Shown piece by piece: positions 54,606-64,000 of a stretch of 64,000 bases of DNA. The notes under the pieces were generated by a model that saw only the letters and a list, made by a program, of their open reading frames with translations, searched no databases and had not been told where the DNA came from. Position 1 is the first letter of the stretch. Every line of letters begins with the position of its first letter. Source of the DNA: Pseudoips prasinana (Eukaryota > Arthropoda > Insecta > Lepidoptera > Nolidae); the NCBI GenBank assembly GCA_951640165.1, contig OX621236.1:26900948-26964947 (forward strand), in the 5' to 3' direction. The translations under genes were made by a program, and so were the position numbers.

Positions 54606-55844
54606 TTCAGTAACGGTTACTGCACTAAACACACCATATAATTAATACATGAACGTTCCAAATGGGCTCAATAAAAACGTGAAAAAAAACGATATGTACA
54701 TTAAATTAATCTTTAGATATATGTATAAAATTAACATTATACATTGTTGGGGCTCTTTAGAAGCTTAATAGTAATTTGTTTCGCTAGGTGCTGAGGGAAT
54801 TAAATTTATAGCCAATTCATCATCATCGTCATTGGACAGAAACTTATAGGTACAGTAACATATAGGTAGATATAGACATAGTAACATATAGATAAGGTTA
54901 ATTTCGATATTTAAACGGTTACGTGTTGTAACAGACATTGGCATTGTTCAATTAAAAACTCAACTACTTACTGAACAAGCGGAGTACATAAATAGTCATC
55001 CGCACGGTGAGCTACCGTATAACGTGTTTTAAGAAGTCGTTAAATTACTCAATTATCCAAGGTAGATTTTGCTAAATAAATTTTCCAATTGCGTTCAAAT
55101 TTGTTTAGGGCAGTTGGTCGACGCTGATAAAAGAATAAGTAAGTGTAGATACTTCCACTGCCTTAAACTTCCACTCTCTGTTTATTTAGTAGACAAAATC
55201 ACGCAGCTATTTTTTTTTAATATACTCATTGAAGTGAAGCTTCCGCACACAACTTCGTCAGCGTACTAATTTTTGGGTAGGAACAGGTTTTCTAGAAAAA
55301 ATGCTATTTCTTTGCATGTACCTAGTAAGATCTACCTTCATTCCAAAGTCTTAGAAAGATCAATTCAATATTTGAGGCATACAAACTAAAACACACAGTT
55401 TTAGAATCAATTGGTATACGTATCAGTAATTATAATACTATTATGGTGATAAATACTCTTTTTTTTATTGGGATATTAAACAGTAACAAGTAACGTAGTA
55501 AACGTGTAACCCACACCAATGTCCCGAAAATAATAGTTAAAAAGAAAGGTAATGTTAATCTAAACTCGCGCGAGTTTACTAAGGCGTTAAAAGGTAATCT
55601 CGATTGTTATTTTAGATGATCAATGGCAAGTTTTTTGAATTTGGAAACTCTCTTTAAATAACGCCATTAGTTATTCAATAGCAGGAGTAAAATTCACCCA
55701 AGTGTATAACAATTTCAAGTACGTATTATTTTCTATGTTTTGTGTGGTGATCGTAATGAATATTACCACCCTATTTTGTCTCGAGCGGGGCATAAAAGTC
55801 GTTTCAAATTATACCAGAAGAAGTGCAATAGCGTTTCTCAGTGA
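54606..55844. other. No gene seen
   Basis: AT-rich; frame 55069-55269 is motif-free. Confidence 0.4.
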
Positions 55845-55965
55845 AATACGACCTGCTTGCTGAGCGTGGTGATTATGGCATATTCCCAAATAAATTCATT
55901 TAGGGATGCCTTTGTCAAGCAGTGGATCTTCTCTGTCAGATATGATGATGATGATTGTACAGTTG
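55845..55965 (+). repeat. RTE-tail-type repeat fragment
   Basis: CGACCTGCTTGCTGAGCGTG, GATGCCTTTGTCAAGCAGTG and a GATGATGATGATT end. Confidence 0.65.
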
Positions 55966-56754
55966 CCTCTTTAATTTAAAAATCCCTATCCCCATTAACT
56001 TTTCATCAATATGGACATTTTCATCCCCAGAAATTTTCTAAGTTTTAATGGCTTTTATCCGATGCAATCGCATCAAATTGTAGGTAACTTTTATCTGTGA
56101 ATGTTGGCATATTTCTAATATTTTAACAATTATTCATGTTCATATTTTGTATTTATTTATTACATGTATTATCATTATTATGTCTGTTTCAGTGTTATAA
56201 CACACTCAGCAAGATACGCAATTAGTGATATCAATGTAGTGTCGTTAAAATTGAAATAAATTATTACACGTTTTCCTATTTCACAATCTGACATTGGCAG
56301 AATTGTCGACATCGGCACTAATTGCCATATATAAAAAAGAAGAAGAAGATGATAATGATTATTATTTTCTCTGCATTTGTTCAATGGTAGGTATGATATA
56401 AATTGAATCGTCCAGCAAACCTTGGACCGCTAGCCCATGATAATGTTATCACACTGACAAATTAATCTGCGCAAAATTTTAGTTACTACTTTGTGTACCT
56501 GCCACTTTCCGAGAGTACATTAACCCGCTTCCAGTGGACTTGCTAACATCGTCAGAGATCAAGTGGATCTATCTAAAATCTGAGCACTCCAGCCATTTCG
56601 ACAGCCCTGGAGCTGCCTGCTCTCTCTATTGAAGTAAGAAACACCTGTCCCCACACCATCAACATATTCAGGTAGTGATTTGGACCCTAAATAATCCCAT
56701 TTAGAACTAGGTTATAACAAAATGTTATTAGTACAAACGACTTTTTATATTATA
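55966..56754. other. No gene seen
   Basis: AT-rich; an AAGAAG/ATGATAATGATTATTATT simple run at 56335-56368. Small frame 56384-56178 lacks motifs. Confidence 0.4.
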
Positions 56755-56915
56755 CCAGCCCCCAACTGCGGTTTTACTCGCGTTTATAATTCCACCCGCT
56801 AAAATTTATTTCAGAATCCCTCTGGTACAATTTTATTTCTGAATCAAAGACTTTTCAGTTGAGTAGTTAGCATAACAAACAAACTTATATTAACATTTAT
56901 AAATATTAGTGAGGA
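56755..56915 (+). repeat. Diverged CCCCGCGG-type repeat
   Basis: ACCAGCCCCCAACTGCGGTT, ACTCGCGTTTATAATTCC, then AACAAACAAACTTATATTAA and an AATATTAGTGAGGA end; older than the other copies. Confidence 0.5.
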
Positions 56916-57603
56916 TTTCAGCGGAAAATATCTACATAACTTTATGTATACATTATCAGTAAATAGGTAAACTTCGTAGGAAGGTACGTAGGTAATTGTG
57001 CGGTGACTCAAATAGCAGTCGCTCGGTGTAAATAGCTATAATTAATCAGTGACACCCGAGTAAACTGGAAGCTGACCTCAATGTGCTGAAGAAAGATTAA
57101 GGTAAGGTGGCTGTTTAAACGCCGTTTGGAACATAAGCTGGGGACCTAAATACTGTAGCTTTTTATTTGATACGCTTATGTATTTTTTTCCCTCCTTTTT
57201 AGACTTCAATGGCCCCTTTTTTCTTATGGTAAATACAGGCTAAATTCTAGCAAAATTTCACCACGTAATTAATATGAGTAGACGTTTCTGGCAAACAATA
57301 GTCTTGTTTGTTTTTATACTGTCTAAATAGTGACTTCATACTTTAGCTCTTCATCGTGATTTATGAAACGCGTGACTCATTGCATTCTATGAATGCCGTG
57401 CCAAGTTCAAATACTACTTTTTACAGTGCACATACATATGTTGCAAGAAAAATCAAAGGGGCATGCAAATTGAAGTACCATTATCAAACACAGGCGCCTG
57501 AAAAGCAGAAAAACTAGTAGCTAGCCGGGCGGATCATTAGATCTTTCCACTAAGACGTCTGCTTATTGGTAGCTTTTATAATAATAATTTCTTATTTAGT
57601 TAA
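56916..57603. other. No gene; possible LINE-tail scrap
   Basis: ACTGGAAGCTGACCTCAATG at about 57065 resembles a common lepidopteran LINE tail. Otherwise featureless. Confidence 0.4.
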
Positions 57604-57682
57604 AAAATAATAGAATATATATTATTATAGATTAATAATAAATATTCTATTATAGCCTGAATAAATAGTTTATTTATTCAGG
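57604..57682. repeat. Two adjacent hairpins
   Basis: An AT-only inverted repeat (57607-57654) is directly followed by CCTGAATAAA...TTTATTCAGG (57656-57682). They may be ends of decayed MITEs. Confidence 0.6.
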
Positions 57683-57689
57683 CATTAAG

Positions 57690-57870
57690 TCTCAGCATCG
57701 ATGTTTGTCTGGATGTGTGTGTGTTGGATGAGCTGGATGAATGGACCGATTTTGATACGGTTTTTATTTGATAGCCAGTTTCCTTGCGGTTGTTCTGAGC
57801 TATGTTTGGTTAATATCGGTCCAGCAGTGTGAGAGTATCAGTTCATTTCTAAAATGATGTAATTTTGGAG
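57690..57870 (+). repeat. Dispersed repeat remnant
   Basis: GGACCGATTTTGATACGGTT, TAGCCAGTTTCCTTGCGG and TATCGGTCCAGCAGTGTGAG form a repeat layout common in Lepidoptera. Confidence 0.5.
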
Positions 57871-58649
57871 TCGGCGTTTTCTAACGGTTAGGTTTTAAGT
57901 AGATAATGTTGTACATACCCCGTAATAATAGTCTCTTCCTCTGCGTTGGGCATTACAATGGCATCGATAGAGAGGCACATAGGTGAGCTTTAGTTTAATG
58001 CTTTAATGACTTAATCTAGCATAAGTACCACACCTTTTAATCATAAATTTTATTTTTGTTTTGTTTCTGTGTGTTTGTAGAATAATAAAAATAGTGTGAC
58101 GTAAACTTAAGGAGATCTACCCATGAACTAACAAGTTAAAGGAAACCATTTTGTGAACTGCTATTTAGATTTTTTTTAAATATTACCTCAATGAAACTTA
58201 AAATTAAGCTCTTTAGTATACGTCCACTACATTATGTTGTATGTCTTTTGTGTGTACATGAATAAATAAATAAAGAAAGAAAATTAATTACTTTTTTAAA
58301 CCCATTACCACTTATATTAACTTACAAATCGCCTTCCACTCGTATCTGATTTCACGTTATTGCTTCGAATGAACCGCCGTGTTCTCACTACTTACTATTC
58401 GGAGTATTTCTGTTCGCGACACACTTACCTCAAACTGTAAAGAACATTTGAGATCCTTTCGAAGCGCAATAGCATGTTGGAGTTTCCTAGACTAGTCGTT
58501 CTATCCTTGTGCAAGAGATGGTCAGTAATACTTTACGAGGCCTCGTAATTCTCTTGCATGTTGCTAGATCGTGCTCGTCGTTTTAGTAGGCTCTAATCGT
58601 AACCATATACATAAGGGCCTTAACTATTCTATTTATGTATAAATAGGTA
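57871..58649. other. No gene seen
   Basis: AT-rich, no frames over 60 codons. Confidence 0.4.
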
Positions 58650-59031
58650 ATCTTGGAACATTATACACACGGCCATCTGATCTCAAACTAAACAGAGCTT
58701 GTACTATGGAAACCAGATAACTGATATAATACTTTTTTTTGTAATTACATACTTATATAGATAACTAGCTGTGCCCCGCGGTGTTACTCGCGTTAAATTT
58801 TATAAATTTTCTATGCTATAAACCTCACGAAGCCCGAGACCTTTCCAACGAATGCAAAACCGTGGAAATCGGTTCGTGCGTTCTGGAGTTATAGCGTCAG
58901 GAAGGAAATCCCGACTTATTTTTATATAGTAGATTACACCCAGACGGACAAACAGACATGTTCATGCACACAATTATCTATCCTGGGTGGTAATAAAACC
59001 CACGACCTGCGCCGTGGAAGGTAACATAAAA
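58650..59031 (-). mobile_element. SINE family S3, split by a CCCCGCGG-type repeat
   Basis: Tail part 58650-58763 (GGCCATCTGATCTCAAACTA) and head/body part 58922-59031 (ACATGTTCATGCACAC, a degenerate B box and GACCTGCGCCGTGG) are one minus-strand S3 copy interrupted by about 160 bp. Confidence 0.85.
58764..58921 (+). mobile_element. CCCCGCGG-type repeat nested in an S3 SINE
   Basis: Opens ACTAGCTGTGCCCCGCGGTG and ends near TCCCGACTTATTTT. The flanks TATATAGATA (58754-58763) and TATATAGTAGA (58922-58932) look like a slightly diverged target duplication, so this short repeat inserted as a unit. Confidence 0.78.
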
Positions 59032-59214
59032 AAAATCTTTTTATTTCAGAGTAAGTAAGTATCTACCAATCACGGCAACCAGCCCGTCAGTCGAAAACAG
59101 CGCATTAATATTTATATAGTTTATGATGAATACAGAGTTAATATATCTTGTGTTCTGGGATACTTTGTTTTAAAAGGTTATTAGGAGCAAAATAAGTGGA
59201 GCTGAGCCGCTTAA
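59032..59214. other. Short spacer
   Basis: No feature recognised. Confidence 0.35.
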
Positions 59215-59735
59215 ATGATGTGCGTGTCCCCAGCTTCCTCATTGTTATAATCGAAATTCTAAGTATGCCATATTTTAAAGCATAATTTGAGCAATTTAAA
59301 ATTTAAAGTCATAGAATTAGAGCAATCACAACTTTGTTTCTATGATTTGTTAAATGTGTGTAAGCTGGACAAACGTGTCTCCAGCTGACACATGCCGTTG
59401 GGGCAAAACCTGTGATGTTAGGGTTTAAAAAATAGAGTCAAAAATTTAGCTCATAATTGGAGCAATGAGAGCCAAAAAATCTAGCCATCACACTCAAATA
59501 TTATTTAAACTACGATCATAAAACCATGTGCGAGCTGGAGACACGTGTCCCTGGCTTACACATGTGTATCTTCGTAATTATTTAAGCTACGATTATGTAT
59601 TATACCTCAAAATTCTGAGCATAATTGCAGTATTAGGCTCCAAATTTTTCAAAACCTTAGCTTGAATAGTTTTTGAGCTACGAAGCAATAAGTATGTGTA
59701 AGCTGGGGACACGTCACACGGGCTTACACATTGTG
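59215..59735. repeat. Degenerate tandem repeat, about 168-bp period, with palindromic box
   Basis: A palindromic box of the form TGTGTAAGCTGG-GACACGTGTC-CCAGCTTACACA recurs with its starts near 59357, 59526 and 59694, a spacing of 168-169 bp, with a half box at 59217. Between boxes each unit carries AGCATAATTTGAGCAAT-like and AACTACGA-like blocks at matching offsets. Units are strongly diverged from each other. No reading frame. Confidence 0.7.
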
Positions 59736-60304
59736 AATTACGATAACTATATAAGTTGCAGTTTTCTTTTAAAGATCAAATAACATGTTATAGTTTGAGC
59801 ACACACGAGGCATAATTTCAAATCTCTAGGCCTTTTACTTTCAAAATGATAAGCCAAATACGCTTTTCCCGCCAAAATTTGTAAAATATTCGTTCGGGAG
59901 CGGTCAACCGCGACGTTGCCGTTCCGTGCGTTATACAATTGCTGTCGAGTCTGAACTTTAGCTCTAACATTATAAGAGTTATTTTAATTCGGTCTCGATC
60001 ATTTAAGCTTTTGTACTGACGTAAGGAAAATATTCTTAGACTAGGAGCTGCTGTCTCTTAACATTTACATGTATGAGAAACATTTTGATTTTGACTTGTA
60101 TGTACACTTATCAATTAATTATATATATTTATTGTAAGTATGTGTACCTATACAAAGTATAGTTCCAACATAAATTAACAACTCAAAAATAAATTATCTA
60201 CCCTAAAATTTTGTTATACCGTGCCGAAGTAACTAAAATACTTGTTGGGTTGAACTTCTTACAGAGCGCGCGCGCACGGCTACAACAGTAATTTCTTAGT
60301 AAAG
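59736..60304. other. No gene seen
   Basis: AT-rich; the minus frame at 59938-59747 is motif-free. The first part may be a further decayed unit of the tandem repeat. Confidence 0.4.
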
Positions 60305-62370
60305 AGATAAAATTAAAAAATCTGATAATAAAATAAAATCAGCATGGCAAATAATTAATACTGAAACTGGTAAAAGTAGATCAAGAGATCAAACATTAGT
60401 ATTGAATATTGGTGATGAACTGGTTTCGGACAAGCTTACCATTGCCAATTTTTTAGCTGCTTTTTTTGCAAATATACCCGTGGATATTACTAAGTGTCTC
60501 GCATCATCACCAGATGTGGCTGAACTCTTTTTAAATCAAAGCGTAAAACAAACTGTACCTAACTTTAGTTTTAAATCCGTAACAAGTGATGATATTATAA
60601 AAGCTTTTAAGAGTATTAAAAGGAAAGGCACAGAAGATTTGTGGGGACTGTCTGTTAAAGCAATTAAATCAATCATACTAAACATTGCTACAATCCTTGC
60701 AGCCATCTTCAATGGCTGTATAAGTGATGGTGTCTTTCCCGATTTAATGAAAATAAGTAAGATAATACCCATTTTCAAGGCAGGTTGTTCAAAAAATGCC
60801 ACGAATTATAGGCCTATCTCAATACTGCCAGCTTTAAGTAAAATATTTGAAAAGCTGATGCTCAGCCAAATGTTGTCGCACTTTAACGTGAATGAGATAT
60901 TGCATAACAAGCAGTTCGGGTTTACAAGGTGCCGCTCTACTCAGGATGCAGGTTGCACATTAATTAGGTCAATATTGGAGGCTTGGGAGGGATCACAGGA
61001 TGCGCTAGGAGTTTTCTGTGATCGCTCTAAGGCTTTCGATTGCGTTGATCATCGTACGCTCGTTGTTAAACTGAAGTACTATGGAATATCTGGCACATCT
61101 CTTGATCTTGTGATGTCCTATTTATCGGGGCGACAACAAATGGTTTCGATAGGCGGTGTCACTTCGGCACGTCATCCTGTGAAAATGGGGGTGCCCCAAG
61201 GATCTATATTGGGCCCATTTTTATTTCTAGTTTATATAAATGATCTCCCTTATCTGGTAGAGAAAGTATCAGACATAGTTTTGTTCGCTGATGATACGTC
61301 GCTCATATTTAAAGTAAATAGAAAGGATAAAGATCTTATTGAGCATAATAAAACACTCAGCTTTATATCAGAATGGTTTTCGGCAAATAATCTCTTGTTA
61401 AATGCAGGGAAAACTAAATGCATCAGGTTCTCTTTGCCGATTGTGACTCAAATTGTACCAACAGTTGCACTTAATGCGAAAATATTAGATTTAGCCTATC
61501 AACCGTATTTTTAGGATTGACACTTGATTCAAAATTGCAATGGGGTCCTCAGATTGAAAAGTTAGCAGGTAAATTAAGTTCGGCTTCCTATGCTGTCTGG
61601 AAAATAAGGCAATTGTCAGATGAACAAACTGCTAGATTAGTGTATTTCGCGTACTTTCATAGCATTATGTCGTATGGCATTCTGCTGTAGGGTTCGGCGG
61701 CTGACATAGGTACTATTTTTGTATTGCAGAAAAGAGCAGTCAGAGCCATTTATGGTTTAGGCAGTCGCGATTCTTTGCGAAATTTGTTTAAAGAAATAAA
61801 TATACTTACTGTGACATCGGAATATATATATCAGAATATAATGTTTGTTAGAAAAAATATTCATAATTATAAAAAGAAAAGTGAACTGCATAATATAAAT
61901 ACTAGGAATAAAAACGAACTAGCCATGCCAGGCTTTAGAGTAAGCAAAACTAATAAATCATTTTTAGGAAATTGTATTAGGTTTTATAACAAGCTTCCTA
62001 CTCAAATTACTGATCTGCCTGACACAAGTTTTAAAACACATATTAAACGTATACTTATGGCTAGGGGTTATTACACCACTAAAGAGTACATCGATGACAA
62101 AGACGTCTGGCTCTACCTGCACATTGCTCGCTGGAGATCTTGTAGCCATATAGACATGACTGATCTGCTGTGTTACGTGAACTATCTGTAAATGATTGCT
62201 ATCATATACTTAATTTAAAATTATTGACTCTGTCTCAAAATGAATAATGTTATTGTTTCGAAGTTTTTCTTTTGTATACCTAAATATAATCTAAAATAAT
62301 AAGCATTCAGACAACCGATCGAGCATATATTGTGTTTGCCTACTAAATAATTACTCTAATTGGACCAAAT
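60305..62370 (+). mobile_element. 5'-truncated LINE, same family as the old LINE at 2-9 kb
   Basis: Starts within the linker before the RT and runs through a damaged ORF2 to about 180 bp of AT-rich 3' sequence, where repeat A begins. The linker motif (SAWQIINTETGK, then RSRD and LVL) matches the minus-strand copy at 7700-7800. Confidence 0.82.
60315..62191 (+). pseudogene. LINE ORF2 (RT to C-terminus), one frameshift and one stop
   Basis: Open from the truncation point (no native start; the nominal start at 60402 is a TTG) to 61514. RT motifs: YRPISILP near 138 (counting from 60402), FCDRSKAFD near 205 (Arg where Leu is usual), GVPQGSILGP near 263 and FADDTS near 295. A frameshift near 61490 moves the reading to another frame, which continues with STVFLGLTLDS and a SIMSYGILL block. 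A TAG at 61688-61690 then replaces the expected Trp. The same frame resumes as QKRAVRAIYGL and runs to 62191. The two lesions are few, so this copy died recently compared with the 2-9 kb copy. Confidence 0.9.
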
Positions 62371-62377
62371 CCCGTGT

Positions 62378-62822
62378 TCATACCCGCTTGAGTATGTTTC
62401 GCCGGACCGTCTCAACAGGGTCGTGTTGAAACCGGTAGTAGATGAACCCACTGAGTTTGTTTCACTGGGTCTTCTCAGTTGGGGCGCATTGGATCCGGTG
62501 GTAGCATTAAAGCGCGACCGTCGTTATTAACACAAGGTCATTTTAATATAGACAGAACCATTGACAATATATATAGTAGTAAAAATATTAGACTTAAACT
62601 AGATAATTAAACATAATCTCTTGACAATAACTTGATACGAGCTAGCTAAATATCATTTCTGTAATAAAATAAATTTTATAAATGTTTTCATACAAGATGT
62701 ACCTAAATATCTATGTTACTAGAAATAATATCTAATGTATACAACTATATTACTACAAACATGTTCTGACTATTTACAAGCGCTTTTTTAAAGTCTACGT
62801 GAATTTAAACCTTTTTTATTTA
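62378..62822 (+). repeat. Dispersed repeat A, near complete
   Basis: Same layout as 26582-27036, from CGCTTGAGTATGTTTCGCCG to GTGAATTTAAACCTTTTTTA, lacking a TAATAATAATACC segment near 62540. Adjacent to the LINE tail, which raises the chance that it is an extended LINE 3' region. Confidence 0.82.
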
Positions 62823-63784
62823 TTTATTATTAGTGCGCTAACAAAATGTTTGATTTTTGTTCGAGTATCATCGGCTCTCGTCGGCTGGCAACTATTGAAG
62901 CGCGCGGAACGGCAACGGCGCACTATATCCCTTCCGAGCTATATTCAAAATAAAAAATACAAGTATGTCCTTAGTTACGACACATAATGCAGTGCGGTGC
63001 AACGATAACCTATTTTGACAGAAATTACAATTTAATTTGGGTCAGCGTGGATTGATAGCGTGTATAGAAAGTATAGGCAGATTTTGCTCTTGTATTTTAA
63101 TGATAACAACTAAATTTTAAAAATGAAAGGCTTATTAACGGTTAGGGTTTATATAAAAGTAACTACTTACATATATCTTTTGGAAAAAAAGTAGTACTGT
63201 ATTTTTAATATACTTTTATCATTGTTTTCAGAATACTTAATATGCATGTAAATTGTATGGAAAAAATCCTGAGAGAAAAAATTATTTTCTCCCAGATGTG
63301 TATACACTGTAATGCTGGATACTCAGAATGGTTAACGTACGATGATTTGGAAGTAAGCATTGAGAAACAAAATGGTAAAACTATGGTGTTATCACATTAA
63401 ATTAAATTTAAAATTTGTTATGGTTATTTATTAAACATAAAATAAAACATGTCTATCCATATTGTCCATCTATTTGATTCTTTCTTTTAGATATCTAGAT
63501 AGTGTTCAAACTTATAAAACAACGTATACATATGTGCACAAGTTTAAAAAGGAAGTAGTTATGTGGTGGTATGCAAATGGAAGGTACTATGATTGCAAGT
63601 TCATTTTCTTGGCGGTTCAATGCTTTAGCGGGCACGTTTACTTAGCTGTCGGACTGTGCTGAAGAGATTTGAATTTGTCGTTTACCCCTTTCTAAGGCCT
63701 ATTAGGTAGCTAGAACAACTCTTAAACATCGGTGGCCTCTGCCTAGACTAAAAGTAAGAAAATGATGTTGGTCTGCTTAATGAC
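62823..63784. other. No gene seen
   Basis: Frames 62799-62987 and 63462-63662 have no motif. AT-rich. Confidence 0.4.
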
Positions 63785-63918
63785 TTACGTTAGTTTGCCT
63801 AGTTAGTGACCCTGACTGCTAAGCCAGAGGTCATCGATTCGATTCCCATCCAGGACAAATCTTTGTGTGATGAGCACGACTACTTGTTCTGTGTCTGGGT
63901 GTAATTTATCTATAATAT
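63785..63918 (+). repeat. SINE S2/S3-type head, 3' truncated
   Basis: Head TTTGCCTAGTTAGTGACCC with B box CGATTCGATTCCCATCC, then GTGTGATGAGCACGAC and TCTGGGTGTAATTTATCTAT. The tail is replaced by the next element. Confidence 0.75.
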
Positions 63919-64000
63919 GTACAGTCAACGGCCAGAAGTCCACTTACACCGCAATGGCCATTATCGCCTGCGGGCTGCGGCGCCTATACACACACGCATA
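63919..64000. mobile_element. Left end of a MITE cut by the window edge
   Basis: Begins GTACAGTCAACGGCCAGAAG, similar in layout to the GTACAGTCAGCACCAAAAG arm of the fold-back at 37.18 kb. It sits abruptly inside the SINE. The right end is outside the window. Confidence 0.4.

Noticed and set aside
60536..60802. 88-codon minus frame
   Set aside because: Antisense shadow of the LINE reverse transcriptase at 60.3-61.5 kb.
1..64000. CRISPR arrays, bacterial operons, ribosome binding sites or prokaryotic terminators
   Set aside because: The window is eukaryotic by every sign (SINEs, LINEs, mariners, splice-like signals); regular spaced repeats are absent apart from the 168-bp tandem.
1..64000. 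LTR retrotransposon or endogenous virus genes
   Set aside because: I found no protease or integrase motifs and no long direct repeats bracketing an RT; all RT domains carry the non-LTR layout.

Overview
This window looks like eukaryotic, AT-rich, intergenic or intronic DNA from a moth or butterfly (Lepidoptera). The case rests on repeats I recognise as typical of lepidopteran genomes: tRNA-headed SINEs whose tails run into ATT repeats, short repeats opening with an AGCTGTGCCCCGCGG-like head, a repeat opening AGGGTTCCGTAGCC, non-LTR retrotransposon tails and mariner elements. I could not confirm a complete host gene. Almost every credible reading frame belongs to a transposable element. The species cannot be named from the sequence alone.

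Layout. 1-2.3 kb: a fold-back MITE, a LINE-tail remnant, and a weak candidate for a two-exon host gene on the minus strand. 2.2-9.5 kb: an old LINE whose first ORF carries a decayed SGNH-esterase-like domain, split by a younger, apparently intact two-ORF LINE. 9.6-13.5 kb: LINE and SINE scraps. 13.66-14.97 kb: a nonautonomous hAT-like element with perfect 223-bp GC-rich inverted ends and an 8-bp target duplication. 15-24 kb: SINEs, several interrupted by later insertions, including a 427-bp hAT MITE with a perfect 8-bp duplication. 24.0-25.3 kb: an intact mariner. 25.3-32 kb: repeat debris and one complex fold-back. 32.2-37.0 kb: an intact two-ORF LINE, with a tail fragment of the same family at 9.9-10.4 kb. 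37.0-37.7 kb: two palindromic MITEs. 38.65-40.41 kb: a 5'-truncated LINE with a 10-bp target duplication. 40.9-42.2 kb: a mariner with four stop codons. 42.2-44.5 kb: an RTE-like LINE inside one repeat that itself sits inside another. 45-59 kb: sparse SINEs, hairpins and MITEs in mostly featureless AT-rich DNA. 59.2-59.7 kb: a degenerate tandem repeat of about 168 bp with a palindromic box. 60.3-62.4 kb: a broken LINE of the same family as the old one at 2-9 kb. 62.4-64 kb: more repeats.

The genes form no pathway. The biology is layered insertion: the nesting order gives relative ages, and autonomous elements (two LINEs and a mariner with open frames) sit beside nonautonomous ones. Several reading frames that look longer begin at GTG or TTG; I moved those starts to the first ATG, or treated the frame as 5' open where the element is truncated.
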